A stretch of 8,540 bases of DNA from Thermoplasmata archaeon (lineage in GTDB: Archaea > Thermoplasmatota > DTKX01 > GCA-020343715), in NCBI GenBank assembly GCA_020343715.1, contig CP070808.1:1261842-1270381 (forward strand), written 5' to 3'. The notes beneath the pieces were generated by a model. That model was not told the origin of the DNA and ran no database searches. It saw only the letters and a program-made list of their open reading frames with translations. The translations under genes and the position numbers were made by a program. Positions 1 through 5,290 of the stretch are shown here, piece after piece (the first letter of the stretch is position 1; each line of letters opens with the position of its first letter).

Positions 1-65
1 CGGAGGGAGGAAGGGGGGATAGGTGGAAAGGACGTCTTCCGGGGGGGCTTATGGGGGGAGGTCGT

Positions 66-206
66 TCAGGCGGGAACGCTGTCGTCCTCCGCCGACTCGA
101 AGGCTACGAAGGAGGACATGTCCATGGCCGCCGAGATCCGGAGCTTGCTCACGCGCGAATCTGAAGTGATCACGACGAGCCAGCCCATATCGACGGTATT
201 TTCCAT
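66..206 (-). CDS. Small 46-residue protein of unknown function
   Basis: I do not recognise this protein. It starts at an ATG (204-206) and ends at TGA (66-68). The start is set by a full Shine-Dalgarno site, GGAGGTG at 213-219, six bases upstream, and by a TATA-type box at 253-258 that would put transcription start near 229. Third codon positions are mostly G or C, like the neighbouring genes and unlike a random shadow frame. The product has a short hydrophobic stretch near residues 8-13 (GWLVVI), a Ser/Ala/Met-rich middle and an acidic end with EDD near residues 40-42. No cysteines, clear membrane helix or known motif are visible. It lies downstream of the MATE gene on the same strand but has its own promoter. 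A 46-codon frame lies antisense at 118-255. That frame has a nearby GGAGG but poorer third positions and would read through the leader and TATA box of this gene. Confidence 0.5.
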   Translation of the reverse strand: MENTVDMGWLVVITSDSRVSKLRISAAMDMSSFVAFESAEDDSVPA

Positions 207-212
207 GTCAGG

Positions 213-219
213 CACCTCC
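213..219 (-). promoter_or_regulatory. Shine-Dalgarno site of the small gene
   Basis: On the minus strand this reads GGAGGTG, six bases before the ATG at 206. It is the strongest match to the archaeal anti-Shine-Dalgarno sequence near any start in the window. It is the main reason for calling so short a gene. Confidence 0.6.
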
Positions 220-250
220 TGTTCTTCTCACCTCTTTTTCTGCTCTCATC

Positions 251-260
251 GCTTATAAGT
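251..260 (-). promoter_or_regulatory. TATA-type box upstream of the small gene
   Basis: The minus strand reads ACTTATAAGC, with TTATAA at 253-258. The box centre is about 50 bases before the ATG at 206. A start about 26 bases downstream of the box leaves a leader of roughly 23 bases that contains the Shine-Dalgarno site. This is the expected geometry for a leadered archaeal gene. The core is self-complementary, so strand is inferred from the downstream gene. Confidence 0.55.
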
Positions 261-264
261 ATTC

Positions 265-301
265 TAGGACAAACTTGGAATATTAGGACAAACTTCGAAT
301 T
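265..301. repeat. Two tandem direct repeats, probable operator
   Basis: Two 18-base units lie at 265-282 and 284-301, with a period of 19. They agree at 16 of 18 positions and share an exact 12-base core, TAGGACAAACTT (minus strand AAGTTTGTCCTA). They sit immediately upstream of the TATA box of the small gene, where an activator, or a repressor of TBP/TFB loading, would bind. A nearly two-turn spacing would place two proteins on about the same face of the helix. I saw no further copy of the core in the window. The bound protein is unknown. Confidence 0.55.
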
Positions 302-320
302 AATCGAATTCAAATCTGGC

Positions 321-350
321 AAGGTAGGATCATGCCCTCGTTCCTACTTT
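321..350. repeat. Inverted repeat over the MATE stop codon
   Basis: AAGGTAGGA at 321-329 pairs with TCCTACTTT at 342-350 around a 12-base loop. On the minus-strand transcript one position in the stem is an A-C mismatch. The TAG stop of the MATE gene (344-346) lies in one arm. It may help end or stabilise the MATE transcript, but no strong T-run follows on the minus strand, so a terminator call would be weak. Confidence 0.3.
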
Positions 351-1744
351 GATTTCCCCCCTACCTTGAACTCCTTGGCGACGTGATAGAGACCCATGAC
401 GATGATGAGGATGTCGGCACACAGCATGGCTAGCCAGACCCCATCGATGCCCAGGAAGTAGGGGAAGGCGATGATGACGGGTGCGAACAGGAGCACACTG
501 TCCGACATCAGGAGGAGGAACGCGGTCCTCCCCTTGCCGATGGCCTGGAACAGCACCGGGGGCAGGATGATGAAGCCCCGTAGGATGAACACGCCCATGA
601 CTATCCGGAACATAGTGGCCCCTGCCGACGACAGCTCCGGGTCGTCGACGTAAAGGCTTAGGACAGCCTCCGGGAACAGCATGAACAGGGCCCATATCAC
701 CCCCGCGATCACAGTGGAGGCCAGGAGGAACTTGAAGTATCCCTCCTTCACCCGGTCGAACCTCTTGGCCCCCCAGTTCATCCCCACCAGGGGCTGGAGT
801 CCCTGGCCTATTCCTGACAACGGGACGGCGGCGAAGGCGAGCATGTTCAGGGTCGCACCGATGAGGGCGAAGTCGTTGTCGGTCCCGTAGATGCCCACGG
901 ACTTGAATATCAACACCTGCTCGACCAACGCCAGGACGTTGACGGCGGCTCCCGAGGAACCGACGGGGTAGATCTCCCGGAGGAGTTGGGGTCCTGTCCT
1001 CAGGCCCTCCCGGTCGAAGGACAGCTCGCTCCTCCCGGAGAGGTAGTAGGCCAGGGTCGCCGACGCCGCGATCCCCATCGACATGACTGTGGCAATGGCA
1101 GCACCCTCCACGCCCCATCCGAGGACCCAGATGAACACCACGTCCAGGACGATGTTCATGAGGCTCCCGATGGTAACGATCATCATCGTGACCATGGGCC
1201 TCCCCTCCGCCAGCACTAGCATGGTGGCGGTGGCCACGAAGTTGAACAGGAATGCGCCGAGGATGACGATCTTGAAGTAGCTGACACCCAGCGTATGGAT
1301 CTCCCCGGTGACGCCCATGAAGGCGACCAGCTCGTCAACGAAGATGGTGCCAAGTACGGTGTAGATCATAGAGCAGGCCAGGACGAACAGGGTGCTGGTG
1401 GTGAGTATCCCCTTGGCCGCATCCTCCTCGCCTGCGCCCAGCCTGCGGGATAGCAGCGAACCGAACCCCATGCCGGCGAAGGCGGCGATCACCAGATTCA
1501 CCAGCACCAGGGGGAAGACGATGCTCACCGCCGCCAGCGCGTTGGCCCCTATCCACTGACCCACGAAGATGAGGTCGACGAACAGATAGACGGAGTACAT
1601 GAACATCCCTATCATCGACGGGATGGCCAGCTTCTTGAACAAGGTCCAGATGTCGTCGTTCAGGATCTCGTCCTTCGTGTCCTCTTCCACGTCGTGCCTC
1701 TCGTGCTTTACGTGGAAGTGGTGAATCAACCGGCTCAGATGCAT
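344..1744 (-). CDS. MATE-family multidrug/metabolite efflux transporter
   Basis: This is an integral membrane antiporter that should export organic cations, drugs or metabolites using a sodium or proton gradient. At 466 residues it has the normal MATE length. It shows about twelve hydrophobic helices in two related halves. The first half carries SRRLGAGEEDAAKG (about 99-112). The second carries the equivalent QPLVGMNWGAKRFDRV (about 317-332), a hallmark of the MepA/DinF-like branch. AEGRP at 179-183 marks an inter-helix loop. The ATG at 1744 has a partial Shine-Dalgarno site (GGGGTGG, about seven bases before it). A GTG at 1690 (residue 19) is an alternative start closer to usual MATE N-termini. 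The extra N-terminus is histidine-rich (six His in the first 17 residues). The gene starts 28 bp after the methyltransferase stop and is probably co-transcribed with it. Substrate cannot be inferred. Confidence 0.93.
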   Translation of the reverse strand: MHLSRLIHHFHVKHERHDVEEDTKDEILNDDIWTLFKKLAIPSMIGMFMYSVYLFVDLIFVGQWIGANALAAVSIVFPLVLVNLVIAAFAGMGFGSLLSRRLGAGEEDAAKGILTTSTLFVLACSMIYTVLGTIFVDELVAFMGVTGEIHTLGVSYFKIVILGAFLFNFVATATMLVLAEGRPMVTMMIVTIGSLMNIVLDVVFIWVLGWGVEGAAIATVMSMGIAASATLAYYLSGRSELSFDREGLRTGPQLLREIYPVGSSGAAVNVLALVEQVLIFKSVGIYGTDNDFALIGATLNMLAFAAVPLSGIGQGLQPLVGMNWGAKRFDRVKEGYFKFLLASTVIAGVIWALFMLFPEAVLSLYVDDPELSSAGATMFRIVMGVFILRGFIILPPVLFQAIGKGRTAFLLLMSDSVLLFAPVIIAFPYFLGIDGVWLAMLCADILIIVMGLYHVAKEFKVGGKSK

Positions 1745-1772
1745 AACGTACCACCCCGATCCCTATCCGCCG

Positions 1773-2324
1773 TCAAGTTGCCTTGCCTCCTGGTCCATCA
1801 CCCACTTTCGAGGCCTCCACCGGGTCCCAAGGGCTCCACCGCGGGAGCCAGCGGGGCACGTTCTCCATGTAGGCCCGGTAGTCGTCCCCGAACCTATCGA
1901 CGAGACGGGGCTCCTCCTCCATCACGATGATGACGTGGTTCAGGGGGACGAGGATGACCGCCATGTAAAGAAGTGAAGGTGCCCCGAACAGGATGCCCTC
2001 CCCCAAGACGGTGATGACAACGCCCACTATCAGGGGGTTTCTCACGTGTCGGTACACCCCGCTGAGGACCAACTTCTGCGGGGGGTCGAAGTGGGCTACG
2101 GTCCCCCTACCGTACCGTGCGAACATGATTGTGGGCGCCAGTACCAGGTAGAGCCCGATGCCTATGAGGAGCAGTCCCACGGCTACGGTAAGGAAGTTCC
2201 AGGGCTCATCAAGACCCCACCCGATGTCGATGCCGCTCCCGAACAGGAGGAGTAGCGCTGGGACCAGGAAGATGCCCATGAACGGGAAAGCCAGGAATCC
2301 CCTCACATGCCTCCAAGCACCCAT
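1773..2324 (-). CDS. Isoprenylcysteine carboxyl methyltransferase-family membrane protein
   Basis: This is a SAM-dependent membrane methyltransferase of the ICMT/PEMT superfamily, which methylates lipid-borne or prenylated substrates at the membrane. The protein is 183 residues, normal for prokaryotic members. It has hydrophobic segments near residues 9-29, 41-65, 93-112 and 115-132. The family signature GVYRHVRNP follows at about 88-96, and the C-terminal EEEP...FG.DY..Y...VPRW motif at about 133-158. The Arg/Asn-Pro and Glu residues are those expected around the cofactor. I chose ATG 2324 because the frame upstream to 2477 looks non-coding and crosses the divergent control region, while GGTGGAG lies about ten bases before this ATG. 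The natural substrate in archaea is unknown. Context with a MATE exporter hints at modification then export of a small lipophilic compound, which is inference. Confidence 0.85.
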   Translation of the reverse strand: MGAWRHVRGFLAFPFMGIFLVPALLLLFGSGIDIGWGLDEPWNFLTVAVGLLLIGIGLYLVLAPTIMFARYGRGTVAHFDPPQKLVLSGVYRHVRNPLIVGVVITVLGEGILFGAPSLLYMAVILVPLNHVIIVMEEEPRLVDRFGDDYRAYMENVPRWLPRWSPWDPVEASKVGDGPGGKAT

Positions 2325-2386
2325 GCTCAACTCTCCACCCACGTCCCCATGGACAGGATTTCGGATGGGTACAATGGTTTGAAAAA

Positions 2387-2393
2387 CTATCGA
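2387..2393 (-). promoter_or_regulatory. Candidate TATA-type box for the methyltransferase-MATE operon
   Basis: The minus strand reads TCGATAG followed by a T-run, about 66 bases before the ATG at 2324. Start of transcription would fall near 2363, leaving a leader of about 39 bases with a GGTGGAG site. TCGATA resembles the TYGATATC boxes elsewhere in this window. The match is modest. Confidence 0.3.
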
Positions 2394-2395
2394 AG

Positions 2396-2421
2396 GTCGA
2401 CACGGGGATCCCCAGGTCGAC
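2396..2421. promoter_or_regulatory. 26-bp near-palindrome, candidate operator
   Basis: Arms GTCGAC (2396-2401 and 2416-2421) flank the perfect palindrome GGGGATCCCC (2404-2413). In all, 22 of 26 positions are self-complementary; only the two dinucleotides between arm and core break symmetry. The outer parts also read as a direct repeat, AGGTCGACA at 2394-2402 and 2414-2422, with period 20. It lies between two divergent operons, three bases from the candidate TATA box of the leftward one, and is shaped like a site for a dimeric regulator. Confidence 0.5.
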
Positions 2422-2436
2422 AGGGTACTACCTGTC
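2419..2436. repeat. Inverted repeat with 6-bp arms in the divergent promoter region
   Basis: GACAGG at 2419-2424 and CCTGTC at 2431-2436 are exact inverted copies separated by six bases. This overlaps the right end of the 26-bp near-palindrome. Arms this short can arise by chance, so its value rests on its position among other symmetrical elements. Confidence 0.3.
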
Positions 2437-2445
2437 TGGATTTGG

Positions 2446-2459
2446 ATTGGTGGACCAAT
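2446..2459. repeat. Inverted repeat next to the TMEM175-gene TATA box
   Basis: ATTGGT at 2446-2451 and ACCAAT at 2454-2459 are exact inverted copies around GG. The right arm overlaps the AT-rich box at 2457-2466, so a protein bound here would compete with TBP/TFB. Chance occurrence is possible at this arm length. Confidence 0.3.
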
Positions 2460-2466
2460 AATTATT
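2457..2466 (+). promoter_or_regulatory. TATA-type box for the channel-radical SAM operon
   Basis: AATAATTATT is a perfectly self-complementary AT-rich decamer about 40-48 bases before the ATG at 2505. Start of transcription would fall near 2490, giving a short leader that ends in GGTGGGAGGATA before the ATG. It is the most AT-rich element between the divergent genes. Confidence 0.5.
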
Positions 2467-2504
2467 ATGCCCTTCAAAGGTATCCAGGACCTGGTGGGAG
2501 GATA

Positions 2505-3191
2505 ATGGACCCGAGTGACGAAGGGGATGTGAACGTAGAGATAAACATTCAGGCTGACTCGGATTCCCTCAGTCCTGGACGGATCGAGGCCCTGACCGAC
2601 GGTGTCATCGCCATCGCTATAACCCTATTGGTCCTTGAATTGTCCATCCCGATCATCAGCGGTGGCGGTCACGAGGGGGCTCCCAGCAGCATAGGCGACA
2701 TGTGGGACGAGTTCTACGCCTACGCGATAGGCTTCATCGCCCTGGGCATCTACTGGTCGTTCCATCACTACATGTTCCACTTCATCAAGCGATCTGATGG
2801 CGTGCTGATGCTGCTGAACATCATGTTCCTCTCCTTCGCGTCCATGGTCCCGTTCTGGACAGCTTTCCAGGTGGAGAACCCCGACGCGGAGCAGGCCATC
2901 GCCTACTACGGGACGGCGATGATAATGACGTTCCTCACGTTGTTGGCCATCTGGATCTACGCCACTTGGGACAACCGCCTGGTGTCGGACACGATGGACA
3001 AGGAGGTCAAGATGAAGATGGTCTGGATTCTCGGCATCGGCAGCATCATGGTGTTGGCGTTCTCCTTCGGCAACATCTACGTCCCCGGATTGGCATGGCT
3101 CCTGTTCATACCCATGGTCTGGTTTGTGTACTGGATAGTGATTGGCCATCAGAACTTCAAGATAAACACACCGCCGACGATCAAGGTCTAA
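2505..3191 (+). CDS. TMEM175-family (DUF1211) potassium/cation channel-like membrane protein
   Basis: Prokaryotic TMEM175 proteins form tetrameric potassium-permeable channels. The product is 228 residues with about six hydrophobic segments (near 33-50, 71-89, 102-120, 132-153, 172-189 and 194-214), as expected for one TMEM175 repeat. The family RxxxFSDG motif before helix 1 appears as R26-IEAL-TDG33, so Phe is replaced by Leu and Ser by Thr, while the Arg and Asp are kept. The IAITLLVLEL helix, the WSFHHYMFHFIKRSD segment and the LN...PF stretch that follow are typical of the family. I start at ATG 2505, just after GGTGGGAGGATA. The frame is open back to 2307 but that part crosses the control region and has no family similarity. 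It precedes the radical SAM gene by 18 bp, suggesting one transcript. Ion selectivity cannot be read from sequence alone. Confidence 0.85.
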   Translation: MDPSDEGDVNVEINIQADSDSLSPGRIEALTDGVIAIAITLLVLELSIPIISGGGHEGAPSSIGDMWDEFYAYAIGFIALGIYWSFHHYMFHFIKRSDGVLMLLNIMFLSFASMVPFWTAFQVENPDAEQAIAYYGTAMIMTFLTLLAIWIYATWDNRLVSDTMDKEVKMKMVWILGIGSIMVLAFSFGNIYVPGLAWLLFIPMVWFVYWIVIGHQNFKINTPPTIKV

Positions 3192-3209
3192 TCATCCACG
3201 GTGAAGCCA

Positions 3210-4376
3210 ATGGATGAGCAGCTCAAAGAGGTAGACGCGATACTCGACCGGAAGCTATCCAGTGTGTTCATACCCTGGGCCATCCGCCATCCCCGGTACA
3301 TGCGATCGTTCGCCCGCCTGGTGAAGCCCTACAGGAGGTCAGAGAGGGCAAGGAAGGAGAACGCGGAGAAGGGTATAACCGTACCCATCTCGCTGATAAT
3401 CAGCATCACCCCCTACTGTAACCTCCAGTGCACAGGCTGCTACGCCATCGCCACGGGCACCACTGGCCCTGGTTCTACGGGAAGGACCCTCGACATCAAT
3501 CAGTGGCGCACCATTCTTCGGGACGCCAGCGACATGGGGGTGTTCCTGTTCGTCATCGCGGGGGGGGAGCCCTTCCTCTACCCTGGCCTCATGGACCTGT
3601 TGAGGGAGTTTCGGGACCGGTGGTTCGTCATAGTGACAAACGGCACCGTCATCGAGGACCAACACCACAAGTTGCTAAAAAAGTCCGCCAACATCTCGGT
3701 GGTGGTGAGCCTTGAAGGCAGCAAGGAGATGACGGACGCCCGCCGCGGCGAGGGCGTGTACGACCAAGCCATGGAGGCGCTCAGACGCCTGAACAAGGCA
3801 GGCGTGATGACAGGGATCTCCACCACCATCACCACGGACAACCATCGCTACTGGATGGACCCTGCTCACCTGGATCCCCTCATCGACCTGGGCATCAAGT
3901 TGGGATTCTTCATAGAGTACATCCCCAACAGCCCCTCCACCACGAATCCCCTATCGGCCTGTGCCCCCGATACAGCGCGGGAGGACAACGACCACCACCT
4001 GATGCTGACCCCGGAGCAGAGGAGCGAGTTCAGGGCCAGGATGCTGGAGTTTCGGAAGAACAAGTCCATATACAACATCCACTCGCCTGGGGATGAGGAG
4101 TTCTTTGGCGGATGCGTCTCCGCCGGGCGGGGCTTCGCCCACATCACTCCCGCTGGGGACCTGACCCCCTGCCCCGTCTCGAACATCGCCACCCACAACC
4201 TTACCACCTCCTCCCTACGGGAAGGCCTGGACAGCGAGCTCTTCCACAGGATAATCGAGAGCGAGCACCTTCTGGAGACCGATGGTATGCCGTGCGCTCT
4301 GTTCGCACATCCCGTCGAGGTTGAGGAGCTGGCAAAGGAGGTCGGCGCGTACAGGACCGACAAGGAGCGGCCCTGA
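3210..4376 (+). CDS. Radical SAM protein with reduced SPASM/twitch-type C-terminus
   Basis: This is a radical SAM enzyme that cleaves S-adenosylmethionine through a 4Fe-4S cluster. From ATG 3210 it has 388 residues; a GTG nine bases earlier would add three. The canonical CX3CX2C motif is CNLQCTGC at residues 70-77. It is followed by AGGEPF near 117-122, the SAM-contacting GGEP loop, then VTNGT and VSLEG strands of the barrel. The C-terminus has Cys302, then G-x4-C ending at Cys321, and Cys362. C-x13-G-x4-C fits the twitch/SPASM consensus, but the dense cysteine cluster of a full SPASM domain is missing, so one auxiliary cluster is the most it could hold. GGTGA lies five bases before the ATG. 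An N-terminal basic, aromatic-rich segment (about 20-45) could touch membranes. It follows the TMEM175-like gene in one operon. Its substrate is unknown; peptide or lipid modification are both open. Confidence 0.88.
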   Translation: MDEQLKEVDAILDRKLSSVFIPWAIRHPRYMRSFARLVKPYRRSERARKENAEKGITVPISLIISITPYCNLQCTGCYAIATGTTGPGSTGRTLDINQWRTILRDASDMGVFLFVIAGGEPFLYPGLMDLLREFRDRWFVIVTNGTVIEDQHHKLLKKSANISVVVSLEGSKEMTDARRGEGVYDQAMEALRRLNKAGVMTGISTTITTDNHRYWMDPAHLDPLIDLGIKLGFFIEYIPNSPSTTNPLSACAPDTAREDNDHHLMLTPEQRSEFRARMLEFRKNKSIYNIHSPGDEEFFGGCVSAGRGFAHITPAGDLTPCPVSNIATHNLTTSSLREGLDSELFHRIIESEHLLETDGMPCALFAHPVEVEELAKEVGAYRTDKERP

Positions 4377-4384
4377 GCCTCAGG
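4372..4384. repeat. Perfect 13-bp palindrome joining two convergent stop codons
   Basis: CCTGAG at 4372-4377 and CTCAGG at 4379-4384 are exact inverted copies around one C. Each arm holds one TGA stop (4374-4376 plus strand; 4380-4382 minus strand), leaving three bases between the two coding regions. A one-base loop means it is not a simple hairpin of this size; it may arise from the stops themselves. Confidence 0.5.
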
Positions 4385-4907
4385 CCTGGACCTCGAGCCA
4401 GGTCTCTAAGAACCTGTCCACCATCTTGTCTAAGAAGCTGGGTCGGTACGTGATGAGCAACTTCACGACCCTGTCCGGGTCCTTGACGTGGTAGAGGGAC
4501 CTCCTGCCCTCCCGCCGCTTCTCGATGATCTCCTTGTCGATGAGGTCCTTCATGTAGAACGACAGGGAGCTGGCGCCGATGCCCATCTCCTTCTGGATGG
4601 CCTTGTGGTCGATGCCCGGCTCCTGGAGGACGATGAGGACTATCTGCCTGGGCTTCTCCTGCCGGATGGCCGACAGCACCCGCCGGTCCGTCGCCGACAT
4701 CTCGTGGGGGTAGAAGCGCTTGTAGTAACGGTCCTCCTTGGCGTCGAGGAGCCCCCGCTGCTCCAGGTAGTGGAGGTGGTACTCCAATTGGCCCATGGGC
4801 ATGTCCAGCTCGTCCTTGATGGCCCTGAGGTGGGTCCCAGGGTTTGCCACGACGTAGTCGTAGATGCGACGTCGCGCCTCGAGCTCGATCTCCACGGGCC
4901 TCTCCAT
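4380..4907 (-). CDS. Tandem winged-helix transcriptional regulator
   Basis: This is a DNA-binding regulator with two winged helix-turn-helix domains, at about residues 12-65 and 75-145 of the 175-residue form. The first contains RRRIYDYV..NPGTHLRAI, then a recognition helix and LEYHLHYLEQRGLL. The second contains GIDHKAIQKEMGI, then SLSFYMKDLIDKEII and a basic wing, EKRREGRRSLY. This double-domain layout is common in archaea, with ArsR/MarR-like folds. ATG 4907 is preferred since GGAGGT lies ten bases upstream. A GTG at 4946 would add 13 mostly basic residues but has no ribosome site. The upstream membrane-protein gene ends at 4953, so the two are very likely co-transcribed, and the regulator may respond to the membrane or to its partner. 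No ligand-binding domain or metal-binding cysteines are visible. Confidence 0.85.
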   Translation of the reverse strand: MERPVEIELEARRRIYDYVVANPGTHLRAIKDELDMPMGQLEYHLHYLEQRGLLDAKEDRYYKRFYPHEMSATDRRVLSAIRQEKPRQIVLIVLQEPGIDHKAIQKEMGIGASSLSFYMKDLIDKEIIEKRREGRRSLYHVKDPDRVVKLLITYRPSFLDKMVDRFLETWLEVQA

Positions 4908-4952
4908 CGCCTTCCGGACCTCCCTCCTTCTCGACCGCCTCCTCACGTCGCG

Positions 4953-5216
4953 CTACTTGCTGAGGACGGTCATCGCCAGGAAGACGATTATGACGGTGTC
5001 GACGACCACGGACAACCAAAGGTAGGCGTCCGAGACCCACTCGTCGAAGAGGGCCGCTGTAAGGAGGACGCCCTTCACCGCGAAGAGAGCGAAGGCCAGC
5101 ATCACCATTAGCACTCGCTTGTTCCGGGTCCTGCTGTACGCCACCCCGGCCACGATGGTCAGCGCTATCGAGAATATCAGGATCCAGGCGGCCAGCACGG
5201 TCAGGTAGTCCTCCAT
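4953..5216 (-). CDS. Small three-helix membrane protein, partner of the winged-helix regulator
   Basis: The 87-residue product consists almost wholly of three hydrophobic helices (about 5-27, 35-56 and 64-84). A basic loop between helices 1 and 2 (YSRTRNKR) is probably cytoplasmic, and an acidic one lies between helices 2 and 3 (FDEWVSD). ATG 5216 has GGAGG about 12 bases upstream, and a GATATC element at 5260-5265 could be its TATA box. Haloarchaea and other archaea often carry similar tiny membrane proteins next to a winged-helix gene. In haloarchaea these are annotated as DUF7521; I infer analogy from layout and topology and cannot confirm family membership. A role as membrane sensor or anchor for the regulator is plausible but unproven. 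Confidence 0.75.
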   Translation of the reverse strand: MEDYLTVLAAWILIFSIALTIVAGVAYSRTRNKRVLMVMLAFALFAVKGVLLTAALFDEWVSDAYLWLSVVVDTVIIVFLAMTVLSK

Positions 5217-5259
5217 ACCACGCCCTCCTGGGCTTGGTATGGGGCAGGGGCCTTATGGA

Positions 5260-5265
5260 GATATC
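5260..5265 (-). promoter_or_regulatory. Candidate TATA-type box for the membrane protein-regulator pair
   Basis: The minus strand reads TCGATATC ending at 5260, the same GATATC core seen before the zinc-ribbon genes. Here it lies 44 bases before the ATG at 5216 rather than about 25. This leaves a leader of roughly 20 bases that contains GGAGG, so this gene would be leadered. Confidence 0.35.
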
Positions 5266-5290
5266 GACCTGGGTTCCGACGTTGGTAGCG

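Noticed and set aside
118..255. Plus-strand 46-codon frame with GGAGG just before its ATG
   Set aside because: It is antisense to the small minus-strand gene, has poorer third-position composition, and runs through that gene's Shine-Dalgarno and TATA sequences.
265..301. Repeats as a CRISPR remnant or attachment site
   Set aside because: There are only two units, one base apart, with no spacers, cas genes, integrase or tRNA nearby; position next to a TATA box suits an operator better.
321..350. Inverted repeat as a firm terminator
   Set aside because: Archaeal termination depends mainly on T-runs, and none of note follows on the minus strand; it was kept only as a repeat.
330..1118. Minus-strand frame of 262 codons inside the MATE gene
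   Set aside because: Its Arg/Gly/Pro/His-rich composition is typical of an off-frame translation; the MATE frame has clear helices and motifs.
2325..2477. N-terminal extension of the methyltransferase to 2477
   Set aside because: The added residues have no family similarity and cross the divergent control region; an ATG with a ribosome site exists at 2324.
4201..5040. Long minus-strand frame of 279 codons
   Set aside because: It is rich in Arg, Gly, Pro and His with no domain, and overlaps the winged-helix gene, the end of the radical SAM gene and part of the small membrane protein in another frame. This is a GC-rich shadow.
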